Source: Dryas octopetala
Taxonomy: Eukaryota; Streptophyta; Magnoliopsida; Rosales; Rosaceae
NCBI GenBank assembly: GCA_963921425.1
Contig: OY992837.1
Span: forward strand, 6,111,896 to 6,175,895
Length of the DNA: 64,000 nucleotides
Direction of reading: 5' to 3'
In this document: piece after piece, positions 45,800 to 57,345 of the stretch
Numbering within the stretch: position 1 is the stretch's first letter
Layout: each line of letters begins with the position of its first letter
Notes under the pieces: model-generated
What the model was told of the DNA's origin: nothing
What the model saw: only the letters and a program-made list of their open reading frames with translations
The model's database searches: none
Translations under genes and position numbers: made by a program

Positions 45800-45812
45800 T
45801 TCCAGAATGTTC
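45800..45812 (-). promoter_or_regulatory. Heat-shock element upstream of HSC70
   Basis: TTCCAGAATGTTC is a perfect three-module HSE (TTCnnGAAnnTTC), placed about 19 bp above the TATA box. Heat-shock factors bind as trimers to this arrangement. CCAAT motifs occur further up, near 45910-45920. Confidence 0.85.
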
Positions 45813-48156
45813 TAACCCTAGACTTTTGGATCCGTGGGATTGCCGGACTCATGAACGGTTCAGATTGTTTCCACCTTGCTTTCGGAGACTCGTGAGTCAT
45901 GCTTGATTCCAATCCAATAGGCGCGTGTTTCAGTTTCCTTACTCTTATAGTCTTATTGGGCTCTTTGTTTTCCCTCCACAAGTCTAACCACCTCCGTTCG
46001 GTTTTAGCGCCTATGCAACTGCATGGGTGAGACCCACTCCAATTCGGATTGATAGTGATTGTATTTCAAATTTCAATTTTGGGTTTTTTAGAAAATTGTA
46101 GCTCAGCCCAAACCCAAGCCCTGCCGACCTCAGCTCAATATTTGTCGCACTAAGGCCCCACAACTAAAGATATGGGTCTACAAACATTTTGGCATTTAGT
46201 CAAAAATAACATATATAATCTTTTTAAGTAAGGTTGTAAATCAGCTCGTACAACTCGAGTTCGTATCCAGTTTGGCTTGTTTAAGCAAAGCTCGTAAAAG
46301 AAAACAAGTCAAGTTTAAGTTTTGGTATATTTGACTTCTAAAACACGTGGCTTATCATATATTCGTCTAAGTTATAAAAATATTTAGATTATGGTAGTCA
46401 TATGTTAAATATGATTTTATATAACATGTGTACAAATAATTAAGAATGTCATCCATAATTACTATGCCAAGTAAATCAATCATCCCCTTTTTTTATGGAT
46501 GAATCACTAACAAATTCATGACAAAAACAAATATGAGTTGTTTGCAGACTTGCAACATGGGTATACCATTAGATAAGATTATGTAAATTAGCTCGATATA
46601 ACTCGAGTTTGTATTGAGTTTGATTTTTTTTTTTTTTGGCTCGTTTAAGCTTGGTTTGTATATGAAACAAGTCAAGCCAAACTCAAGCTTGATATATTTT
46701 ACACAAGTCAAATTTGAGCACAATGGTATTCAGCTTGGCTCGACTCGTTTATACCCCTACTTCTAAGTTCTCTCTACTAAATGTTAAAAGATGGACGAAA
46801 CAACCGATGCAAATGTCGATTGATTGGAAATGTAAAAATTTGTCTCACAAGTAATTGACACCAGTAGCGAATGGCGTTTATCGCTTAGTTTTTATTCTAC
46901 ATCATAAATTATTTAACCATGTTGAAGAGAGAACAAAGTATGAAAACAGTTGATGTCAAACGAAACAAAATGATGTTGGTGGTTGAAAAAATACAGGCGA
47001 TCGACATTGCATCCGAATGTTGTTTATTTTCCAAATGTTCAATTTAGAGGATATATAAACATATAAAATGTAATAAATATATTACATGTCTAATTACTAC
47101 ACATAGACCTTGTTTGATGCATATGATTAGATTAGATAGGTTAAATGATTAGATTCACATATATTCAAGAAATAAAATCAAATGTGTCTTCTAACTTGAC
47201 ATAAGAAGATGGGCCAATTATATGAGGAAACTTATCTCACCATTTTTGTGGAGATTGAAAGTGATAAGTTCTATGAATAAATCATTTTATTCTCATCTTC
47301 TTGCTTCAAGTTATAAGCTCCCTCTTTAATACACATGAATCTAGCCAATAGTGATTTGGGTGTATTACTATGGGCTCGATGGCCCGCCTTATGTGGAGTT
47401 TAGTTCATTAAGGCCCAAAATGGTCTAGTCATATCACCTTTTAGAGTCAAACTAACAAAGGATCATATAAGGCCCATGCCGAAATGTATAGGATTGACCT
47501 AGCCTAACTCGACCTAGTATGTAGATCTATTTTAGATTGAGTTTTTGACCAAGCTTCGAGTTAATATAGATTTCAAATCAAGTTTTTGGTAAAATAAAAT
47601 CTCCATTTTCATATTGGATTTGCCAGTCTACCCAAATTAGTTGTAATTCAAATTTTATTAGGTCAAACCAAACTCGATAACTATATATTAGAAATTGAAA
47701 TTGTCAAATTTTAAGTTGGTGAGTTGATTTAATTCACGTGGTTACTCATTAAATTAGATTTGTTTACCACTTAATATAAAAAAATGGGACATATAATACA
47801 TGTAGACTATGAATTTATAATATTAATAATATACACTCGTATAACTCATATATTATAGCACACGTGAATTAATTAGTTAGCCCACATTTGAATTAGTCGA
47901 CTCTTGACCAAAAGAAAAAGAAAAACAGAAAAAATTGTGTAAATAAAAAAAAAATTTTATTTCTTTGTTTTTTGGTACGAAGCCGGAAGCAAGGCCTAAC
48001 GTGTGAATGGAGAAGGGGGAACTGGGAAGACTGGGGACTAAATGCTCTAGAAGCTAAACCCCGACTCCGCAGCTTCTCTTTAGTAGAAAAAACCAAATAA
48101 TCTTCCACAGCTTCTATCATCTTGGTCCCCTTCTCATCTTAACTTTAGGGGATGAA
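45813..48156. other. Intergenic region between HSC70 and the SAWADEE gene
   Basis: Shared 5' flank of two divergent genes. It contains the degraded hAT-type element at 46229-46759. The stretch 47340-47660 has GGCCC and GCCC motifs that could be an older relic element, but no ends could be defined. The last few hundred bases are the SAWADEE promoter and leader. Confidence 0.5.
46229..46759. mobile_element. Degraded hAT-type MITE (531 bp), related to the element at 1328
   Basis: The right end read inward is TAGGGGTATAAACGAG, and the left end is TAAGGTTGTAAATCAG; they match the two ends of the element at 1328-2053, in opposite orientation. The subterminal sequence GCCAAGCTGAATACCATTG also matches that element's end. 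The flanking 8-mers TTTTTAAG and CTTCTAAG differ at two positions, so the target duplication has decayed. A second copy of one terminal region occurs at about 46574-46640, a partial internal duplication. It is clearly older than the other copy. Confidence 0.7.
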
Positions 48157-50157
48157 ATGGATGCTATCAGTGCAGAGAGTGGCGCCACTGAACTTGAAGC
48201 TATGTGCAAGGAGGACTCGTCTTGGCACCCATGTCAGGTCTCTCTCAGGTGAGGCATCATCTAACTGAACTAACCCTCTTAACGCTGCTCCCAGACTGAG
48301 TGATCCCGTTATTTATTGGAAAATTTAGCAGCGAGAGCTTTCTAACATTTTTCAGTGAATGGGTTTTTCTCATATTGTGAATTGGGTAATAGGGTCTGGA
48401 TGGTTTTGAACTTTGAGTCTCCTTAGTGCGTTAGTTTTCTATGCTACATGATGATCATTGGGTAGTTGGGTCTTCCTTGGAATTATGATCGGTTTGGACC
48501 ATGTGCATTATTAATCTTGTTCATGTATGACTATATTGAAATGACTCTGAAATCCTCTCATGTATACATGAATATCAATGCATTATGCCATTATCATTTA
48601 TTTAATATAATTAAGCAATGCTGTTCCAGTTCAATTGTGAATTCATGTCCCGCCATAGAGAATCCATGCATTTAGCTTCTCTTTATAATTGACGGGTTCG
48701 TCTATTTGATGTCCTTCCTAATAACTGAATGATCACTTAGTGATGTTATTTTTATAGCCGAATCATGTAATTAGTTGTTTAATTTCATGGCTTGATTGTG
48801 CACTTATTTAATTTCCTTTATAGCCTATGTAGTTACTTCAGTTATCCAGTAATCCAACTATATTTGTTTTATAATTGCATGATCTTATATATTCAATCTT
48901 TCTTCCTAAATTAAGGAAACATTTGTGCTACTCTTGGTTGGAAAGAGTGTCATTTGTCTCAACTGTATTTGGGGATGACTTGATGAATATTCCATGTTCT
49001 GTATTCCCTACAAATTATGGCAGATTCGATTTTAACACTAAAATGGGATATATCCCTATAAATTATCATCAAAAATAAATTTCTCAAGTCAGGAACTTGT
49101 CTTTCCTCCCTATTTTGGTGAACTTTGATATTCCAAGTGTTGGACATGCATACAAAGTGTTTTGAGGTGGCTCTTGATTGTGGTCCGCAGCTCTACCGAA
49201 GATAGCTTAATTGTAGACTTTGGGAGCCAGGAGCTAGAAGATATGGTATTGAACAAGGATGAAGCCTTTATGCGTCTCCGATTTTGTTCCGCTCCTCTTC
49301 AGGATGATGACTGCTCCCACATTGAAGGAGAGCATGTTCTTGCCATCCATAAGTCACATGTTAAGAGCCACTTCTATGATGCCAAGGTGGAAAAGGTATT
49401 TATTCGCTCCCTAATTTATTTAGAACTTCCTTGGAACCAGGGATCTCATCTCATCATAAATATTCTATCTTCTTGAAGTAATTTTTGTTTCATTTTCTAA
49501 GGCAGTACTATATAATATTAATGCCTATGAGGATCAATCAAATTTACAAGGGCAATGGGGGTATGACCCTGGGTCTCTGGTTAAAAGCTGTAAGAGGAAA
49601 CAAATGAGATTTTTTTTTGTTAACATATTGTGTTTCGGTGGGTTAAAATGTACTGCAGTACTCAGATTATTTGATAATTATGATATAATTTACTCGATAT
49701 GCCTTCTGCATTCGAAAAGCTTTTCTATTGATTCAGTTCATGTCCCAACCTCATGACAACTAGGTGCTCAGAGTGAGACACTCAAAGAGGGTCTATTGTA
49801 GATGCACTTTTATGATCAAATGGCTTCACCAAGACCTCAAAGGACAGATGATCACTGTCCCATCTAGTTCAATCATGAAACTAGCAACCAAAAGCATCAA
49901 TGTCCATCCAAATGTTGCTGCATTCTTAAAATCAGTTAAAGAAATGGACTTATATAGTGCACCTCCTTTACCAATCATGCATGATGATGTCGGCCTTGAA
50001 TTGGACCTTAATAAATTGCTGGAAAAGCAAATAGAAGAGATCAATATTTCAGCTAATGGATCCAGAAAAGAAATTACAATAAATATATTGGAGGGGGTTA
50101 AAGGTAACCAGTCCTACTCACTACTTTATCCATTTAATGAATTCAGGCTTGTTGTTG

Positions 50158-50205
<48 letters not shown>

Positions 50206-52552
50206 TGAGAAAATTTCTCTCTCCATAAGCACTCTCTATTAACTGTTTGTATCCAGATAGTCTCTTGCATCTGAACTGAAACATCATTCGTAACTTGAAT
50301 TAGAGGAATTTGGTTCTTGCATACTGATGCAGTGGAAGATGGGCTTCATCTAGTGTATGATCCCTGCATATGCATATTCTAATGCAGATTGTGTGTACCC
50401 ATATTCTAATCTTATGCTGTTTCTTTCTTTTCCTGCATTGGAGGCAAGGAATATTTATATAGCTTACATGAAGGAACTTTTGGCCTTTTCAAAATATTAC
50501 TGGTTTTTGTAAAAGAGTTGGCCACTAATGTTTTTGGTTGGACTAATAACTGGCTACTTTGCTCTTTGCTAGTCTAAAATACTCCCTCCGCCCCCTCCCC
50601 TCCCAATCTCTCAACAAAATTATATTAACATCAATTTATTAAGGCTGAATACATAAGTGTTATGCCCACAAGGATAAACTTCTGATATATGGAGTGATAT
50701 ATTCTTTTTTAATATGGTGATTCTATTTGAACTTAAAATTTTGCTCAATTAGCCCCCAACTCATTACCCTTGAAAAATCAATACACAAGAATGGGGAAAA
50801 TAATTCCCCCACCTCTCCTCCTCCTTGGCCTAGGCCAGTGCGCTGGCCATGATTGCCATTTTTATTGTTTAAGTTTTTGAAGTTTGAAAAAAATAAAAAG
50901 TTAATGAGGGAGTAAATAATCTCATTAACCAAAAATTTAGGGGGCGCTAACTGATCAATTTATTTTGTTATAAATCAAACCACCCTTTGAATTCATACAT
51001 ATGCATTGTTGCAAACATTTAGATTTTAGATTATGCCTGGTTGTGCATGCAGCTGAGAACGAGGAACATATTCAATGCAAACATGTTGCTGCATCCAAGG
51101 TCAGCATTTCAAATGCCCAGGTTTTTCATGACCAGAATCAGTCGAAAAGTATTACTCAGAGTTCTGGTCAACTGGAAGCAAACATAGAAGATGAGGATCC
51201 ACAAGCCCCTTGTTCATCCATACAAGAAGAGCATTCGGAATACAGGTCTCATCTTAGTCCTCTTGCTGCTCGTGCAGCTCTGGCCTCACTAGTATCAAGT
51301 GCTCACAAGCCTATTGTCATAGGTGGAGCTGAACTTTTCAAATCCTGTGACAGTAACAGTATGTCTATTAAGGAACTGTCTTCTGAAACAATCAAAGCTC
51401 ATAAGAATGTAAATAAGGCCTCAGCTGCTAGGAAAACTCGCTCAGCAGTTCAGAAAGGTTTTGGAACACAAAATAGTGATTTTCATGAGAAAAATTCTGC
51501 TGAAGACCTTAAGTTATGGCCCTTAACCAACACAAGAAGGTTGACTCGTTTAGCAGTCCAAGAAGAAAAAGATAAATCAATTATGGCAATTGAACAAGGG
51601 TTGGAAGATAGTTCATATTCTTCTGAAGGAAATGCCACAGTTCACAAAAGCAATGTTTTGAAAAAGAAGAATGATGCATCAAAAAAGAAGAAAACAGTCT
51701 CTTCGCCACTTCATGCAGAGAGTAACATCCCTATGGAAGAAAGTAATAAAAAGCTGATGTCTGGTGATGTTGGAGTCAATCAAGATATATTTGTTCAAAT
51801 GAAGACTTGTGCTAAAGAATCAAGGGTTTCAACTAACATGAGGAGGTTGACTCGATCCGCAGATTCCTCTGAAGAGAATTTAATAGTTCCCGAAAGCCAT
51901 GTAATGGGAAAGAAAAGTGGTGGATCAAGAAAAAAGAAAGCTGTCTCTTCATCATCTGACAATGACAGTAACATGCCTGGCGAAGAAATTGATGAAAAGC
52001 ACATGTCTGGTTCTGTCAGAAGACCGGAAAGCATTTGTCAAAGTGAAGGTTTCTATATATATATAGATATATATTTATATTTACATGTTAATGTATATAT
52101 TTCTCGTCTAATTTTATTCATTTATGTTATGGTACTTGTGTCAGAAAATATATCTTCTTTGCAGAACATCTCAAACATTTAATTCAGTTTACATTCTGGC
52201 CTTCATCACCGTTCAGTGTTTTAGAAACTGACTTAAAAGTGTTTTTTTCATCCAGGATTTCATTTTGGCTCATTTAAACCTTAGTTAATTTCTATCAATT
52301 CCATGATTTAAGCAAATCATATGTCTCCTGTATAATTTCCCTTTTCTTTCTTGTTGCACGCTACTTCTTTCCCCCTCTCTAAATTTCGGCATATTAAGCT
52401 TTCCAGTGATGTCAAGTGCAGGAAAAGTTGCAGGAGGTGGTGGTAATAGACAAGGCCAGAAGAGGAAGTCTACTTCCTCCAATAGGCAAGAACAGCGGTT
52501 TTCTCCCCGATTAAGGTTTCTCCCTCGGACTCGCTCACAAAACAAATCTTAA
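48157..52552 (+). CDS. SAWADEE-domain protein (five exons, 587 aa)
   Basis: Exons: 48157-48248, 49191-49395, 49764-50103, 51053-52048 and 52422-52552. All junctions are GT-AG and the total is in frame. Residues about 12-150 form a SAWADEE domain (TELEAMCKEDSSWHPCQV, DEAFMRLRFCSAPLQDDDC, RHSKRVYCRCTFMIKWL). In Arabidopsis SHH1 this plant-specific fold is a Tudor-like reader of histone H3 lysine-9 methylation that recruits RNA polymerase IV. The protein here has no homeodomain, so it belongs to a different SAWADEE subgroup. The C-terminal half is basic and low-complexity, with lysine-rich nuclear signals and an internal duplication (about 374-450 and 476-540), each copy starting RRLTR. It ends PRTRSQNKS. 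Chromatin binding is inferred from the domain only. An out-of-frame ATG lies 5 bp upstream of the chosen start. Confidence 0.87.
50160..50200. repeat. (CT)n microsatellite in SAWADEE intron 3
   Basis: About 20 CT units in the intron between 50104 and 51052. Confidence 0.95.
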
Positions 52553-54890
52553 ACTATCTATCTTTATAATAACATAAATGAAGCAAGGCAGCTTTTTGGG
52601 GACTGTTAAGAGGTAAAACTCTACTGCTTGCTTTACATATGTTTAAGAAAGAGAGAATTGGGATCATACATGTAACTAACACAAGGTATGCGTGTTTGTA
52701 TTTGGGATCATCTATTTGAAGTGGTTACATGAGTGAACATAACAATAGCTTAGTACTTGTTATCTGTTATACTTATTCTGGGTTTTAGTATTACTCCTGA
52801 ATGAGTCACAGATGGAATAGATAACATGGTAGGATTACATTTCAGATAGGGGTTGTCTCAGCTTCATACTATATCTTTCTTGTCGTTCGTTGGTTCATCA
52901 ATGGTTTATGGATTTATTTGTCATTTGCTCTTGAAAGAAATATTTAACTAAGGGCAATTCCACTTGTCTTGCCATTTGACTCCAAGCCACCACGCTACAC
53001 AACAGTTGAGACAGCGTGAATTGGTGACAAATGGTGAGCCAATTGAAGATAGTGACAACATTGATACATTGAGGTCTGAGTGTAACACAAGATTGCAATT
53101 TGGTGCGTTAATGATGCGACTATGTGAGTAATCTTTCAACCCAGCCTTCTATTTTCCTTCTCACTTTCGAGCCCATACATAAGTAGGGTACACTGGATAT
53201 TTCTATGTTAATACTCTCATGGATTTGACCTGAGCCTATTAGCTGTTCAAAAATATATACAAGTACCTCTCCGACTCTCTCGGTAATGCAAGTTCTAATG
53301 GTGCAAGAGTCATATCACATATTATGGTTTCTTAATGCAAGTTTTAGTGGAACAAGAGCCATATGACATAGTATAGATTTTTTTATAGGAGTGTAGTCTA
53401 CCTATTAAAACAGTCCTCACACAAATAGGGCATAATTGCTTTGAAACCCACTTTTGTGACCCTTTCTTCACCGCCCAAGCGAGAAAAATGAAAGACTGGA
53501 AAAATCAATAACTGAACTTGATTGTCTTGTAACTCTTGTTAGGCTGAAATTTGGCGTAGACCTATTTATTGTTTGACATGAGGCTTTCCTAATATTTTTC
53601 CATTAAGAAACTTAACATTAGGTTATTACTGAGATCGTAGGGTCCTTTGTGTTAAAAGGACATTAGTGCATATTATCCAGTTATGGAAGCTGATGATAGG
53701 ATGTGTGCTCTGACTGATAATCCAATTGTTTTTAGGACCCATTTTATTTAATTGTTTGAGTATTGCTGTATATATTTTATATTTCAAAGGCATCTAGGTG
53801 TTTTTCATGTTATAAGTTTTGTCTTCCTCTTCGTGAAAATTTTCATGGTATCATAGCATTTGGCAGACCGACACCTTCTCTTGTCTGTTGGCAATTCTTA
53901 TTGCATCAAGTCACATCATCGTGAGACCTTATTGTACCAAGTTTGAATCATAATTCATACTCCTGGCCAAAAACAAAAAAAGAATCATAATTCATACGTG
54001 GCATATTCTAAGGAACGTCAATGGTAGATGCATATAAAACTTACAGCGGAGCTCACATACATCAACGGTGGACAGCCGAGCCGGCCATGAGTGGATGGAC
54101 GACTGTTCTAAGCAAACCTCTCCATCCTACTGTGTCAACTCATCTGGTGTACGACAGGTCACATCAAGTCGTACGGTACCATAAGAGACCCTATTACACC
54201 AATTTTTGAACCAAAGCCTATAGCATCAGACTCTATTACGCTCTGGCCTGTCTACATTTAACATGAATTTGTTTCTTATAAAGCCAACATGATATGCAAC
54301 CTCCCCCTTTTGTCAATCATCAAATTATTGATTGGGCTTAATTAGGTCGAATGTGATCATAATTAACATTTTGATAAAATAACATGTGAGATTATCTCAC
54401 TCGAGAATATTTTGCATGCATACATATATAATAATGTTTTCTTGATAAACAATCGTACAGACAATTGTCAAACTGACAATCAACATATTAATCAATTGGA
54501 ATTACATTTGAATGTATGATTTTGGTTTGTGGTTTTTGTGTGTGCGGACATTTTACCACATGCAGACACTCATCTGACCTTTAAATCTTTTTAAGAGTGT
54601 AATTTTCCACCTTTAGATGGTAGATATATGTAGTGCAGTGTCCGTATGGTAGGTCTCTTGGTTTGTTAGTAATAGTTGTCATAGTTAGCTGATAGCAGCA
54701 TGTCACCAAGTCATTTTTATACACGATGATGGTGAACCTTCATTGGATCTGTATGGTTTGACAATCTCATTTTTTATACCTTAAGAAAATGAAGTGATGA
54801 CGTGATGGAAATGAATATTTCAGACGCCTTTATAATTGACTTTTGCTTTTTTTTTTTTTGGGTCAACTGGTTGTCCACTTGTTCTCATTA

Positions 54891-55604
54891 TCTCATATAA
54901 TTAATTATTAGGGCCAAACATCAAACCCCTACATGGTCATATATCATATCCCATCATCGTTGGGCTTCTGGTATAAGGTCACTATATTGTTGGCAAAGGC
55001 CGGACTTGCTTTATTAATTTTTATATGCAGTTTTGTGTAATTTAATTCTCTTTGAAAGTATGTCTTAACTCTTAACAAGACATGTTAATTTGGACATTGC
55101 ATGGGGTTGTAACTACCACTTATTAGCAAAACCCTTGTTTATTTGGACGGAATGCTAGTCACAGTCCATGAACCACGTAGATGATTGTTAGTCGTTGATG
55201 TTTAAAGTTGATGACAGATTTCTTATATACCAATGTTCCCTTAGATTTCTCATATAATTAATTATTAGGGCCAAACATCAAACCCCCACATGGTCATATA
55301 TCATATCCCATCATCGTTGGGCTTCTGGTATAAGGTCACTATATTGTTGGCTAAGGCCGGACTTGCTTTATTAATTTTTATATGCAGTTTTGTGTAATTT
55401 AATTCTCTTTGAAAGTATGTCTTAACTCTTAACAAGACATGTTAATTTGGACATTGCATGAGGTTGTAACTACCACTTATTAGCAAAACCCTTGTTTATT
55501 TGGACGGAAATGCTAGTCACAGTCCATGAGCACGTAGATGATTGTTGGTCGTTGATGTTTAAAGTCGATGACAGATTTCTTATATACCAATGTTCCCTTA
55601 GATT
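54891..55604. repeat. 357-bp tandem duplication (two copies)
   Basis: The block starting TCTCATATAATTAATTATTA at 54891 is repeated at 55248 with only a handful of differences, mainly substitutions plus small compensating indels, and a third copy would start at 55605 but diverges after about 10 bp. It contains no gene. High similarity means a recent unequal-exchange or slippage event. Confidence 0.95.
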
Positions 55605-57042
55605 TCTCATATACCAATGTTTCCATATACATCAACAATTGGCTGTTGACACATGCAGTGACTATCCAAAGCAAAAAATAAAAAAAACAAAACACATACA
55701 CTACTGAGGAGTAATGCTTTTATCATCAAGGACGTATTACGTGATGGGAGAAATAGATATAAAAGGTATATACACCAGTTTTTTTCCGCTATTAAGATAT
55801 TACCAGACAACTTCTAACTAATGGTTGTAACATAGTGTGATTCACATGCCCAAAATTGCACATTTTGTTTTGAACCCCATAAAGTAGCAATTTTCTGCTA
55901 ATAGGTCTGTCATTAATTAATGACTATGATTAGTCACTTATGAGTCGCGGACTGCCGGCCAAAGAAGGAGTGAGTATATGCCATATGGTTAGCTTGGCTT
56001 ATTACCTACTTAATTGCTGGCTTGTGGTTCACCCATTCCTTTCCATTTTCACACCCTTATCTTCAACAATTCTCAATGCTGCAATTTGTCCTGAAAAGGA
56101 ATCGAACTGATTCTGAAGACAAAAATCATCTTGTATTCGCCTGCCGACTGACATAATAATGGGCTTGGTGACCAAATTACGTTTCTAATGAGACATTCTC
56201 ATTCCTGGAAAATAATGTTATCCACATTATAACCATCAAAATTTTTTCTTTTTTTCTTGAAGTCACTTTCTTGGGATATAATTTATAAACAAAGTAGCTC
56301 CTCAGATATTGGGTTTGTACTTTGTAATGAAGCTCAAACTACGAAAAAGAACAATTGCAAAGTCTCCACGATTGATGCTAAAGAAATTTTTTTTGAGATG
56401 CTTAAGAAAATTAACTACAGGACAAATGGCCGGGCAAATGCCAAAGATCAAAATTGACATGCAAGATTTTATTAGCGGCTTATGTATAATGTATCTGATT
56501 AGCTGTATTTGTCATGCTACAAGCCAACAACTAATCATATATAAAAGCTAAAATTGACATCAACTATATATGCAAGATATTAATTAGAAGCTTAAATCTG
56601 ATTAGCAGATTTTAGATGCTAATTATATAAGGAAAGGTAACCTGCAGCCGTACATTATCCCACTTTTTTTTTTTTTTTTTTTTATCAAATTATCCCACTT
56701 CTTTGTACTATTAAATTTGTCATCTAAACACGGTTCTAACTTCTAACCATCTAGATTAAGCAAATATGAAAATTTTATAGTTAGGGATATATGCGAAACT
56801 TTTTTTCTTGAAAAAGCTAAAATCTCTCCTCTCACTTTTCTCACCTTTTTCTTTCTCTACATTCAATTTAAACAAATATAAAAACAAAAAAGAAACATGT
56901 TATGAAAAGGACCTTATTTAAGTTATTAGAAAATAATATTTCGGGGTTAAAATCATGAAAGAATATAATTGATCAAATAATATTTCCACTCTACCATACC
57001 CCATGTCTTTCAATCTTTTTCCTATTTTTTCTTTCCTATTCC

Positions 57043-57120
57043 TTTTTTTTTTTTTTTTTTTTCACAACTCTTATTTTCCCTTGTAGGCCACAAAATAGAA
57101 AAAAAAAAAAAAAAAAAAAA
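57043..57120. repeat. Inverted poly-T / poly-A pair
   Basis: A run of 20 T (57043-57062) and a run of 22 A (57099-57120) are separated by 36 bp. They can pair as a hairpin and make the site prone to length change or assembly error. Confidence 0.85.
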
Positions 57121-57345
57121 CTCCTCAAGATATTTTTATTTGGTGACAAGCTAGCTTCTACTCTATATTTATAACAGAAGTTGCTGCTTGAGCAGCCACA
57201 ATGTTCTCCTTCTCCTGCAAATCAAGCTTAACCTCATATCACTCCATGCTGATTAGAAGCTTTTCAACATGAAAAGACCAAAAACCCGTTCTCATTTCAC
57301 ACAATTCCTTGTTGAACACTAACCCATATATTAATACATATCAAA

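Larger units (their letters stand above)
52553..57345. other. Intergenic region, 4.8 kb
   Basis: Starts with the SAWADEE 3' UTR. An open stretch at about 52986-53123 (QQLRQRELVTNGEPIEDSDN...), with an acceptor-like AAG before it and a good donor GTGAGTAA after it, might be an extra exon. It also contains a 357-bp tandem duplication (54891-55604), poly-T and poly-A runs at 57043-57120, and a possible TATA element TATATTTATA near 57163-57172 for the FUSC gene. No complete gene is seen. Confidence 0.5.

Noticed and set aside
49162-49190. Apparent N-terminus upstream of the second SAWADEE exon
   Set aside because: Intronic sequence; the exon starts after GTCCGCAG at 49191.
51001-51052. Start of the long SAWADEE exon frame at the ATG in 51001
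   Set aside because: This part lies before the CATGCAG acceptor and is intron; the phase and frame agree only from 51053.
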